NCBI RefSeq assembly: GCF_014635725.1
Contig: NZ_BMDJ01000001.1
Span: 186,001-250,000 of the forward strand
Origin: Pedobacter mendelii
GTDB taxonomy: Bacteria; Bacteroidota; Bacteroidia; Sphingobacteriales; Sphingobacteriaceae
Direction of reading: 5' to 3'
DNA: 64,000 bases
Position 1 is the stretch's first letter. Every line of letters begins with the position of its first letter. The position numbers and the translations under genes were made by a program. This document shows positions 39,168 through 47,688 of this stretch, piece by piece. The notes under the pieces were generated by a model that had not been told where the DNA came from, searched no databases, and worked only from the letters and a program-made list of their open reading frames with translations.

Positions 39168-41492
39168 TTAAAATTTAAAATTCCAGGTTATCGAAGGGAT
39201 TAAACCAAATAAAGAGGTTTGTTCTGCCACTGTTCTACTTGGGTCATTCGGATCGTTAATAAACTCAATTGAATAAGGATTTTTTCTTGCTAAAGCATTA
39301 TAAATGCCAAAGTTCCAGCTGGATTGAAATCTACCCTTATTTTTTCCTTCAAGCGTTGCGCTTAAATCTAATCGCATATTATATGGCATTCGCCCGGCAT
39401 TTCTTTCTGTATAATAAAAAACAGTTTGGTTGTTAATAGCATATTTCCCTGCCGGAAAAGTTACTGCGTTACCCGTACTATAAATAAAACTCGAAGAAAA
39501 TGTCCATCGTTTGTTCAAATTATAAATGCCAACAACCGAAATATCGTGTGTTCTATCTTGCCTTGCCGGGAAATAATTTCCGTTATTTAATTCAGCGAAT
39601 TTTCTTTCCGTACGCGATAAAGTATATCCTACCCAGCCATTAAGTTTACCGAATTTCTTTTTTAAAAATAGTTCCAGGCCATAAGCTCGTCCGCTTCCAT
39701 ATAGTAATTCTGATTCTATGTTACTATTGGCAAGTAATTGGGCTGCATTTTTATAATCGATTTGGTTTTGCAGCCATTTATAATAAACCTCTCCTGAGAG
39801 TTCGTAGTTATTATCTTCCAGATTTTTAAAATAACCCAATGAAACCTGATCAGCAATTTCGGGTTTAATATTATTGCTGCTTAAAACATATTGATCTGTG
39901 GGCGAACTTGAAGTAGCATTTGTTAAAATATGAATGTTTTGCGTATTGCGGTTGTAAGATGCTTTTACAGAATTTTCATCATTAAAAAGATAACTTAGCG
40001 AGAAGCGAGGCTCCAGATTGAGGTAGTTTTTATAAAATTTACCACTCTCGGCTCTGTCAGTAGCTAAGATGTTGCCTGCATTATCATAAGTGCTAAAATT
40101 ACCAGGACCTAATAACGAAAACGCTGCAAGGCGAAGACCGTATAGAAAATTTAGCTTTTCTGTAACCGCCCATTCATCAGAAATATAAGCCGCTGTTTCC
40201 AATCCATAACGTTTTTGTTGAGTTAGTGGATTTACCTGAGATTCTTGTGTAGTGGTAATATCAATTGGAGAAATACGATGATGTGTCGTGTTTAAACCAA
40301 AACGAATGGTGTGTTTGTTGCTAAAATATTGAAAATCCTGTTTGAAGTTAAAATCGCGAACCAGGGATGTTGCCTTAAAATTAGTAACGTCGTTTAACAA
40401 TCTAACCGTATAGTTGTAGTTGTTGTAAATTAATGATGTATTGGAAAAAAGCCTGTCGCTAAAAATATGATTTAAACGCAAGGTTGTAGTCACATTACCC
40501 CAATTGTTTTCAAACAAATCTTTTACGCCAATATTATCCTTACCAAAATAACCGGACAAATAAATGGTGTTTTTATCGTCTATCTTGTAATTGGCTTTGG
40601 CGTTTATATCATAAAAGTTAAGTGTACTTCCATTAATTGCCGAATCGGGCGATAGCCTTAAAAACAAATCGATATAGGTTCTTCGAAAACTCACCATAAA
40701 AGAGCCTTTGTCTTTTACAATCGGTCCTTCGGCTTTAAACCTCGATGCGATTAAACCAATACCACCCTGAAACTTAAATTCTTTATTGTTACCGTCATCC
40801 ATTTTAACATCTAAAACTGATGATAACCTACCACCATATTGTGCAGGCATACCACCTTTGTAAAGACTAACATCTTTAATTGCATCGGCGTTAAAGGTTG
40901 AAAAGAAGCCTAATAAATGCGATGAATTGTAAACTACAGCTTCATCGAGGATAATTAAATTCTGATCCGCAGCACCACCACGAACGTAAAAACCCGTATT
41001 ACCTTCGCCGCCTGATTTTACACCGGGTAACAATTGTATCGTTTTTAAAATATCTTTTTCACCCAGCAAAACGGGAATAGAATTTAGAGATTTCATATCA
41101 ACCCGCTCTAAACCCATTTGTGCGCTACGAACATTTTCATTTTTTCGATTTGCTGCACTTACGGTAACCTCATCCAAATCATTTGCCGATTTAAGTTCTT
41201 CGTTTAACTTAATATCTTTATTTAAAGTGATGGTTCTAGTGATGGAAACATAACCCGTATAACTAACTACCACGGTGTATTCGCCTTCGGGTTGCGTTAA
41301 TGCATAATAGCCATAACTATTTGTTAAAGTGCCGACAGAAGTTTTACCAACTAACTTAACGGTAGCCCCAATTAATGTTTCACCCGTATTGGCATCGCGA
41401 ATTGTACCGCTAAGGTTAAATTTATTTTGAGCCGCCGCGAAATTGTAAAAAAAGAAAAGTAAAAAAAATGGCAGGTAATGTTTTATCGGCAT
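39168..41492 (-). CDS. TonB-dependent receptor with carboxypeptidase-regulatory-like N-domain
   Basis: 774 residues. Signal peptide MPIKHYLPFFLLFFFYNFAAAQ. Residues about 24-105 are the CarboxypepD_reg-like domain (FNLSGTIRDANTGETLIGATV). The plug follows (VRSAQMGLERVDMKSLNSIP, DILKTIQLLPGVKSGGEGNTGFYVRGG, NLIILDEAVVYN), then a 22-stranded type beta-barrel ending in ITWNFKF with the terminal Phe expected for BAM insertion. This is the FecA-like branch paired with DUF4249 rather than SusC. The ligand is unknown. Upstream are a -7 box and a 16-bp perfect palindrome. Confidence 0.92.
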   Translation of the reverse strand: MPIKHYLPFFLLFFFYNFAAAQNKFNLSGTIRDANTGETLIGATVKLVGKTSVGTLTNSYGYYALTQPEGEYTVVVSYTGYVSITRTITLNKDIKLNEELKSANDLDEVTVSAANRKNENVRSAQMGLERVDMKSLNSIPVLLGEKDILKTIQLLPGVKSGGEGNTGFYVRGGAADQNLIILDEAVVYNSSHLLGFFSTFNADAIKDVSLYKGGMPAQYGGRLSSVLDVKMDDGNNKEFKFQGGIGLIASRFKAEGPIVKDKGSFMVSFRRTYIDLFLRLSPDSAINGSTLNFYDINAKANYKIDDKNTIYLSGYFGKDNIGVKDLFENNWGNVTTTLRLNHIFSDRLFSNTSLIYNNYNYTVRLLNDVTNFKATSLVRDFNFKQDFQYFSNKHTIRFGLNTTHHRISPIDITTTQESQVNPLTQQKRYGLETAAYISDEWAVTEKLNFLYGLRLAAFSLLGPGNFSTYDNAGNILATDRAESGKFYKNYLNLEPRFSLSYLFNDENSVKASYNRNTQNIHILTNATSSSPTDQYVLSSNNIKPEIADQVSLGYFKNLEDNNYELSGEVYYKWLQNQIDYKNAAQLLANSNIESELLYGSGRAYGLELFLKKKFGKLNGWVGYTLSRTERKFAELNNGNYFPARQDRTHDISVVGIYNLNKRWTFSSSFIYSTGNAVTFPAGKYAINNQTVFYYTERNAGRMPYNMRLDLSATLEGKNKGRFQSSWNFGIYNALARKNPYSIEFINDPNDPSRTVAEQTSLFGLIPSITWNFKF

Positions 41493-41521
41493 AAAGAGAA
41501 AATGTATTTACAATTGAAATG

Positions 41522-41529
41522 CAAATGTA
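41522..41529 (-). promoter_or_regulatory. -7 box (TACATTTG) for the TonB receptor/DUF4249 pair
   Basis: A perfect match on the minus strand 29 bp before the receptor ATG. No canonical -33 TTG; a palindrome sits upstream instead. Confidence 0.5.
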
Positions 41530-41560
41530 CAAATTACAGTTATCTAAATTAACGGATAAA

Positions 41561-41576
41561 TTTATACCGGTATAAA
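41561..41576. promoter_or_regulatory. 16-bp perfect palindrome TTTATACCGGTATAAA
   Basis: An uninterrupted palindrome with no loop, so a protein-binding site is more likely than a terminator. It lies 31 bp upstream of the -7 box of the TonB receptor gene, at about -50 from the predicted start, and 7 bp after the cytochrome stop. Confidence 0.45.
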
Positions 41577-41583
41577 CAAATTA

Positions 41584-42777
41584 TTACTGATTAGGATAGA
41601 TACCAATATGATGAGATCTTAATAAATATGGATTAACGTTCTTATTCCCTGCTGTTTGAAACGATATTAATTTTGATACTTGCATTGGCATGTGGCAGTT
41701 AATACAATTTGCTTTTAAAAAACCTTTTGCTAAAGTTTTTGCGCTGTGCTTTTGTGTTTGGTGGCAACTCATGCATCTTTGAGCATATACCAGCATGTTG
41801 CCTTTTACATTTTCATGCGTGTTGTGGCAAGATTGGCAAGTCATTTCGCTTTTTTGGTAACAGAGACTGCCTTTTAACATTGCAGTTTGGTTCCCATGAA
41901 CATCGGGATTGTCGCCACTAAAAGAAACAAAATCTTGTGCATAAAAGTTATCAAGGTTATCTCCCGGCTTAAAATTAAAAACATCTTGAATGGATGTTAA
42001 CGTGTTGCCTGAATGGCAAACTCCACAAGCATCCATTTTTTGTTTTCTACTTAAGGTTTTATAAATGGCAATAAATTTAGGTTTCTTTTCTTCGGGATTT
42101 TCCAAGTGAAAAACTACATGTTCTTTAGCCGGACCATGGCAACGTTCGCAATCTATTCCGCTAATTAAAGTTCCTTTTTGCAGGTCTTCTTCTGTAGATA
42201 GCGAAGTGGTTTCTTTGATTTCTGTTTTAATAAATGAGCTGTGGCATTGCAAGCAACGTTTAGTAATTGGCCTATCGAAATACATCGCATTGGCCGGAAA
42301 ACCCGGACTATTAGCCCAGGTATTAATTTCTGAGAAATGAGATAGTGGCAACTGAAATAATTTATTACCTTTCCAATAGGCATAGGTAAATGCTTTCTCT
42401 CCCGAACCAAAATAAATATCAAATCGTTCTGCTCTAACTTGCTTACCATCTAGGTAGCCAACCTGGTAAAACCCGCTATCTCTTCGTTCTACTTTAATTT
42501 TCAGCCGTTCGTTAAAAGCAAAAGTATTATCATCAGCAGCAACCAATTTTTCAAGTTTGTTGTTATCTACACTACCAGAACTTAATCCATGTGCATTATG
42601 TACAAATGATTTAGAAACATCAGCATGGCATTTTACGCAGCTTGCAGCACCAGCATAATTTTCTCCCCTAGAATCGGGTGGTATGTTATCAGCCTCACTA
42701 ATACAACGCGAAAGTGCCAGGATGACCAGCATCATGACACCTAAAATAAAAATTACGCGTTTGTTACCTTTTAACAC
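41584..42777 (-). CDS. Seven-haem c-type cytochrome, membrane- or lipid-anchored
   Basis: 397 residues with a GTG start. Seven CxxCH haem-binding motifs are present: SCVKCH, RCLQCH, DCERCH, ACGVCH, TCQSCH, RCMSCH and NCINCH. The last three, with neighbouring HNTH and KHSAKTLAKGF, resemble the cytochrome c554/NrfH-like or decahaem DmsE-type fold. A hydrophobic N-terminal segment (VIFILGVMMLVILALSRC) could be a signal anchor or an imperfect lipobox. Multihaem cytochromes of this sort relay electrons in the periplasm; donor and acceptor are unknown. The start is only 13 bp from the GH5 stop codon on the same strand, so read-through from the glycan operon is likely. Confidence 0.88.
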   Translation of the reverse strand: MLKGNKRVIFILGVMMLVILALSRCISEADNIPPDSRGENYAGAASCVKCHADVSKSFVHNAHGLSSGSVDNNKLEKLVAADDNTFAFNERLKIKVERRDSGFYQVGYLDGKQVRAERFDIYFGSGEKAFTYAYWKGNKLFQLPLSHFSEINTWANSPGFPANAMYFDRPITKRCLQCHSSFIKTEIKETTSLSTEEDLQKGTLISGIDCERCHGPAKEHVVFHLENPEEKKPKFIAIYKTLSRKQKMDACGVCHSGNTLTSIQDVFNFKPGDNLDNFYAQDFVSFSGDNPDVHGNQTAMLKGSLCYQKSEMTCQSCHNTHENVKGNMLVYAQRCMSCHQTQKHSAKTLAKGFLKANCINCHMPMQVSKLISFQTAGNKNVNPYLLRSHHIGIYPNQ

Positions 42778-42790
42778 AAGTGCTTTCTGC

Positions 42791-44569
42791 TTATTTTACA
42801 AATTGAATATAGCTAAAATTATAACCGCCTGTATCTGAAATAACCCTTATAACCTGTTTACCAGCAGCAAGAGGAATATTTGGTAAATCGAAGGTTGCGA
42901 ACTTTTTTGCCCCATCGGTTTTTGGAACCTGAATGCCTGAAGCAACAGTTTTTCCGTTAATGGATATTGTTAATTTGCCATCGTTATTTGCAGATGCGGT
43001 ATTTAATTTCAAAGTGTAATTTCCTTTTGATAATACATTTACGGTGTATTGCAACCACTCTCCTTTTTCGATGCTATTAACAAAATACTTCTCATACAAC
43101 ACAGAATCTTTCGAAATATCAACTCCATCGTTTCTATATATTCGTCCACGATTACCTGCTGTTCTTTTATTGGTTACGGTATGGTAATCTGCTGTGTCCA
43201 AATCGAAATAGGCATAATTGTTTTTTCCTAAATCGTAATCAACTGCATAAATTATAGCGCCATTTTTTATGTTATGTGCTTTAAATGGTTTAGTTTCATT
43301 AGAATGTGGCTGGCGAATCATGGCATCGATAACATCTTTATGGATGATTGTATTTTCCAATTTAGTGTAAATCGCTAATTCCATTAAACCGCTATAAACA
43401 TTGCTTTCTTTAGGTTTGTCGCCACCATTATTTATGTAATTTACTACACTATTGTAATTTGGGTTGGAGCGTATTTCCATTGGATTATTAAAGCCAACTT
43501 TTTTTAATGGCCACCAAGCCCAACCAATATTATTTCGTTCTAAAAGGCTGATGGCATCTGTAAACCAGGTGTTTGAATTCTCACCAGTTTCGCCTAGCCA
43601 CACTGGTACATTTTGCTCATCTCTGGCTTTTATCATATTTGATATGGAAGCCTGGTCATTATAATTCCAATATTTATGAAAGCTAAGCACCATATTTTTA
43701 TCCCATAAAGGAAAAATGCCATTGTAATTGTTTCCCCAACCATTGCCTTCTATAATTAGGATGTGTTTCTCATCAACATTTCGTATTGCTTTGGTGATAT
43801 CTACCATTAGTTTTCTTAGCAGAGCATTTACTTTCTCTTTCGTTCCATTTTTATCATCAGCAGGATTTGTAAAACCATAATTAGGCTCATTAATAATGTC
43901 GTAAGCACCAATCCATTCCTCATTTTTATATCGCTCGGCAAGCTTTGCCCAAAGTGCAATTGTTTTTTGCTGATTGGCTTCACTTTCCCAAAGCATAGGT
44001 TTTGAATCGTCTCTATCTGCGATATTGGTATCATTTCCTTGTCCGCCAGGTGTTGCATGCAAATCCAATATCAGGTACATTTTGTTGGCTTTACACCAGG
44101 CAAGCAAACTATCTGTTAAAGCAAAACCTCTATCTAACCAGGTATTTTTACCAGCCACAGGTTCCTTTTCTACAGGTAAAGTATAAAGGTTATAGTGCAT
44201 AGGTAAACGAATAGAATTAAACCCCCAGGCTTTTAACGAATCGATATCAATTTTTCGGGTATGATTATTTAACCAGGCATCGTAGAACTCTTGGGTTTGT
44301 TTAGTGCCCATTAAATCTTCGAGCTTTTCTCTAATTTTATGTTGTTGCCCGTCTTTATTTATTTTTAGCATGTAACCTTCCTGCAGCATCCATCCACCCA
44401 AACCAAAGCCACGAAGTAAAATATTCTCGCCTTTGGCATTAACAATTTTCTTTCCTTCGGCTTTTAAAAAGCCTTGGGCAACAGATTGAAATGATAACAG
44501 CGTTAAGCCAAGAAAGCACACAAGCTGAATACGTTTTTGAAATTGGAGCATTATATATTTTGAATACAT
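42791..44569 (-). CDS. Secreted GH5 glycosidase with C-terminal CBM6-like domain
   Basis: 592 residues; ATG 44551, six codons further in, is an alternative start giving a shorter signal peptide (LQFQKRIQLVCFLGLTLLSFQSVAQ lies beyond it). Residues about 35-370 are a GH5 TIM barrel: LLRGFGLGGWMLQEGYML, SLKAWGFNSIRLPMHYNLY, LILDLHATPGGQGND, the acid/base Glu in AYDIINEPNYG and the nucleophile Glu in PVWLGETGENSNTWF. Residues about 430-592 are a beta-sandwich with CBM6 features (NDGVDISKDSVLYEKYFVNS, GEWLQYTVNVLSKGNYTLKL, AAGKQVIRVISDTGGYNFSY). It probably cleaves beta-glucans. It is 22 bp downstream of the GH30 gene, in the same operon. Confidence 0.9.
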   Translation of the reverse strand: MYSKYIMLQFQKRIQLVCFLGLTLLSFQSVAQGFLKAEGKKIVNAKGENILLRGFGLGGWMLQEGYMLKINKDGQQHKIREKLEDLMGTKQTQEFYDAWLNNHTRKIDIDSLKAWGFNSIRLPMHYNLYTLPVEKEPVAGKNTWLDRGFALTDSLLAWCKANKMYLILDLHATPGGQGNDTNIADRDDSKPMLWESEANQQKTIALWAKLAERYKNEEWIGAYDIINEPNYGFTNPADDKNGTKEKVNALLRKLMVDITKAIRNVDEKHILIIEGNGWGNNYNGIFPLWDKNMVLSFHKYWNYNDQASISNMIKARDEQNVPVWLGETGENSNTWFTDAISLLERNNIGWAWWPLKKVGFNNPMEIRSNPNYNSVVNYINNGGDKPKESNVYSGLMELAIYTKLENTIIHKDVIDAMIRQPHSNETKPFKAHNIKNGAIIYAVDYDLGKNNYAYFDLDTADYHTVTNKRTAGNRGRIYRNDGVDISKDSVLYEKYFVNSIEKGEWLQYTVNVLSKGNYTLKLNTASANNDGKLTISINGKTVASGIQVPKTDGAKKFATFDLPNIPLAAGKQVIRVISDTGGYNFSYIQFVK

Positions 44570-44591
44570 AGTAGAGTTATTGCGGGTTATT

Positions 44592-45995
44592 TTACCAGAT
44601 GTAAGTTGAAACGGAACCTTTTTCTAAAGTTGTAGAAATTATTTTTCCGTTATAACTAATGTTGAAAGTTGTATTTGTACTACCGGTATTGGCAACGATT
44701 AAAACCTTCTTGCCATCGGGTGTTTTAAATGCGACATTTGATAAACCCGAAGGTTCATTTGATGCAATGCGAACAGAACCCGGACGAACAAATTTAGATG
44801 CATGTGCAACAGAATAATAAGCCAGGTTTCTGCTCACTTTATCTTTATCGATAGTTACCGCACCTTGGCAAGTTGGACAACCGCCTCTATCTGTAAATGG
44901 TTTATTTTCCAAATCGGCGGCTAAATTCCACTCTAAAACATTTCTGCTCCAATTGCGTGTTGCACCTATGATTAATCTTTTAACCGGGTTGATAATATTT
45001 ATGGTTGATGAACCAGGTTCCTCTACAACCATTTGTTCTGAAAAATAAATGTTCTTATCAGGATGGGCATTATGTACATCGGTCAATGCTTCAATTTTTC
45101 CTCCATATAAATGAAATGCAGAGCCATCGATATATTTTTTAGCTTCAGGATCATCCAAAATTGAAATTGGATAATCAGGTCTATCGGCATTATGATCGTA
45201 AATAATAATTTTAGTTTTTAATCCGGCTTTTTCAAAAGCAGGTCCAAGATTTTTCTTTACAAAAATAGCCTGATCTGGAGCAACCATTAATAAACTTGGA
45301 TTATTACCTGGGTGCAATGGCTCATTTTGAACGGTAATGGCATCAATCGTAATGCCTTCCTTTTTCATTTCTTGCACATATTTCACAAGGTATTTGGCGT
45401 AAACCTCATAAAATTCGGGCTTTAATATTCCTCCACGAGCATCGTATGTTGTTTTCATCCATAAGGGAGGAGACCACGGCGAGCCCAAGATTTTTATCTT
45501 TGGATTTATCGCAAGGATTTCCTTCATCACCGGAATAACATCAGCTTTATCTAAACCTAAATCGAATTTTGCCTGCTGTAAATCTGTTTCTCCTTCGGGC
45601 AAATCATTATAAGAAAATACTTTTTCATTTAAATCTGAAGCACCAATACTTAGGCGGATATAACTGACACCAATATTGTTTCCATCCGTTGCGAAAAGTT
45701 CTTTAAGTAAGGTTGCTCTTGCAGGTGCCGACATTTTAATGATGTGTTGCGCACTTCCACCTGTTAGGGTATAACCAAATCCATCAATTGGTTGGTAAGT
45801 TTCCTTATCATTTACAAAAATGGTTGGGTTTTTATTTTGCTCTGATGAAAATTTTAGCACCGCAGTTTGTTTGGCAAAAAGCACCGATCTATCTGCCTTG
45901 GTAAGCCATGAACTTACATTATTTTGTGCAGTTGATTGAAGCGTTGAAATACTAAACATAACAGCAAAACAATAGCTTATCGCCTTAAATTTCAT
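44592..45995 (-). CDS. Secreted GH30 glycosidase (glucosylceramidase / beta-1,6-glucanase type)
   Basis: 467 residues. Signal peptide MKFKAISYCFAVMFSISTLQSTAQ. GH30 features: YQPIDGFGYTLTGGSAQHI, ISYIRLSIGASDLNEKVFSY, KILGSPWSPPLWMKT, acid/base Glu in AITVQNEPLHPG, nucleophile Glu in NIYFSEQMVVEE, and the small beta domain at the end (SVRIASNEPSGLSNVAFKTPDGKKVLIVAN). Members related to GH30_3 in Bacteroidota cut beta-1,6-glucan; others remove glucose from beta-glucosides. Together with SusC/D and a GH5-CBM6-like enzyme this suggests a beta-glucan locus, but the linkage is inferred. A hairpin separates it from susD upstream. Confidence 0.9.
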   Translation of the reverse strand: MKFKAISYCFAVMFSISTLQSTAQNNVSSWLTKADRSVLFAKQTAVLKFSSEQNKNPTIFVNDKETYQPIDGFGYTLTGGSAQHIIKMSAPARATLLKELFATDGNNIGVSYIRLSIGASDLNEKVFSYNDLPEGETDLQQAKFDLGLDKADVIPVMKEILAINPKIKILGSPWSPPLWMKTTYDARGGILKPEFYEVYAKYLVKYVQEMKKEGITIDAITVQNEPLHPGNNPSLLMVAPDQAIFVKKNLGPAFEKAGLKTKIIIYDHNADRPDYPISILDDPEAKKYIDGSAFHLYGGKIEALTDVHNAHPDKNIYFSEQMVVEEPGSSTINIINPVKRLIIGATRNWSRNVLEWNLAADLENKPFTDRGGCPTCQGAVTIDKDKVSRNLAYYSVAHASKFVRPGSVRIASNEPSGLSNVAFKTPDGKKVLIVANTGSTNTTFNISYNGKIISTTLEKGSVSTYIW

Positions 45996-46064
45996 ATTGG
46001 CAAGTGATTTAAATTAATGATTTAGGGTTTATTTTTGAGGGATAAGATTCTCCTCGTTAAGAAA

Positions 46065-46136
46065 AGGCTGTATCAAAAATCTAAGTTTTAGTTTGCCTAG
46101 TAAACTAATTTTCTTATTTGATTTATGATACAGCCT
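46065..46136 (-). terminator. Long hairpin between susD and the GH30 gene (attenuator candidate)
   Basis: On the minus strand AGGCTGTATCA (46136-46126) pairs with TGATACAGCCT (46075-46065), 11 bp, with a second inner stem TTAGTTT/AAACTAA (46088-46094 with 46102-46108). The distal side reads into CCTTTTCTT. It begins 10 bp after the susD stop, so it can partly end the susCD transcript or protect its 3' end while allowing weaker read-through to GH30/GH5. Confidence 0.65.
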
Positions 46137-46145
46137 CTTAAAAAA

Positions 46146-47678
46146 TTATTTAGTACCTCCGTACTCTTTGTTTTGCAATATTTTAGTATTGTTCAATTCG
46201 CCTTGAGGAATAGGGAAAATTTCATTTTTATTGGCAGTAAAACCTTTATACGCCAACACTGTTGCTGCCTTACCCCAACGAACCAAATCAAGAAAACGAT
46301 GACCTTCGCCAGCCAACTCCGCTCTTCTTTCTCTCATAATGTTATCCATAGTAACAGCAACCGGGTTTAATCCAACTCGAGCTCTTACTGCATTAAACAA
46401 TTGATAAGCACGACTTCCGGCACCTACTGCGCCACCACTTTGCAAAACAGCCTCAGCTTCTAACATATAAGTATCGGCTAAACGAATTTCGTACGAATCT
46501 TGAGGAAAATTCAACTCCGTTTGTCCGGTTGGCGCTTTATCAGCAACGCGACCAATGGTTTTTTCTAAAAAGTACCCACTATTTTGGTAACCTTTTTCGT
46601 AAGTAGCAATGCCATTTTTTTCCAAACTATCTAAATTTGCAACCGTTGCTTTATTTCTTGGATCGAAGTGGATGAAATCAAAAAACTCTTTTGTAAATAC
46701 CAAAAAGCTGTAGCCCGAATAATAATCAGGTGCCGAAGCCAACACTGGTTTGTAACCACGTGGACCAACAATGATATTTAATAAGTTACCTTCAGATGCT
46801 CCTGCATCGCCCCAACCACCATTTGATGCGTTAGAATGCACAATTTCTAATATAGATTCTGTATTAAACTTGTTGTTCACTTTAAATAAATCGCCAAAAT
46901 TGGTTAATAATTTATAACCGTAAGTAGCATTTGCCTGTCCAGGAGTAGAGCCATTTACAATTGCAAATTGTTCTGCAGCTTGTGCATATTTTGCTTGCTG
47001 TAAATAAACCTTACCAAGCATTGCTTGTGCAGCACCTTTGGTTAATCTTCCACCTTCTGATGCTCCGGTTATTGTGTTTGGTAAAGTTGGGATTGCTTCT
47101 GTTAAATCTTTCTCGATTAAAGCATAAACCTCCGCTGGTGCAACTTGCAACACCTCATAAATTTGTTTTGGATCTACCTCAGAAGTTAGCAATGGAATGT
47201 TTTTAAAGAAACGTACCAAATCGAAATAAAAGATTGCTCTAAGCGCTTTAGCTTCGCCAGTGTAACGAGCTTTAAGCGTTGCATCCATATTTATGCCGCC
47301 AATTTTTGATAAGAATACGTTGGCACGGAAGATACCTGCATAACCTTTATTCCACAAATAACCTTGCGGACCAGTTGTTGGGTTCAGGGTGAATGTATTT
47401 ACAACTTGCAAATCATTGATATCTGAAGGACCACCACCGCCTGCAACCTGGTCATCAGAAGCTGCAGACATAATTGCAACTTTATCGTACAAACCACCAG
47501 CCTGAGCGCCAAATCTATCGTAGATAGAAACCAATGCTGCAAAAGCATCAGCAGGTGTTTTGTAGTAATTATCCAAAAGAACTCGCTCTTGAGGACTAAT
47601 TTCTAAGTATTTTTTACACCCTGCAAATAATTGCAATCCAGCCAGGATTACAATTACATAAGTAATTTTTCTTTTCAT
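46146..47678 (-). CDS. SusD/RagB-family glycan-binding lipoprotein (locus 1)
   Basis: 510 residues from ATG 47678, which lies just after the susC stop and begins a proper lipoprotein signal (MKRKITYVIVILAGLQLFAGC); an ATG at 47702 would overlap susC. SusD features: YLEISPQERVLLDNYYKTPADAFAALVSIYDRF, the TPR-like helices (EAKALRAIFYFDLVRFFKNIPLL, AAQAMLGKVYLQQAKYAQAAEQF), and the C-terminal NAVRARVGLNPV...IMRERRAELAGEGHRFLDLVRWGKA. It sits on the cell surface as the lid of the SusC transporter and binds the incoming oligosaccharide. Confidence 0.94.
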   Translation of the reverse strand: MKRKITYVIVILAGLQLFAGCKKYLEISPQERVLLDNYYKTPADAFAALVSIYDRFGAQAGGLYDKVAIMSAASDDQVAGGGGPSDINDLQVVNTFTLNPTTGPQGYLWNKGYAGIFRANVFLSKIGGINMDATLKARYTGEAKALRAIFYFDLVRFFKNIPLLTSEVDPKQIYEVLQVAPAEVYALIEKDLTEAIPTLPNTITGASEGGRLTKGAAQAMLGKVYLQQAKYAQAAEQFAIVNGSTPGQANATYGYKLLTNFGDLFKVNNKFNTESILEIVHSNASNGGWGDAGASEGNLLNIIVGPRGYKPVLASAPDYYSGYSFLVFTKEFFDFIHFDPRNKATVANLDSLEKNGIATYEKGYQNSGYFLEKTIGRVADKAPTGQTELNFPQDSYEIRLADTYMLEAEAVLQSGGAVGAGSRAYQLFNAVRARVGLNPVAVTMDNIMRERRAELAGEGHRFLDLVRWGKAATVLAYKGFTANKNEIFPIPQGELNNTKILQNKEYGGTK

Positions 47679-47688
47679 TTTTAATTTT

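Noticed and set aside
42165..42449. A 94-codon frame on the same strand inside the cytochrome gene
   Set aside because: It is an alternative frame of a gene with seven CxxCH motifs; no independent support.
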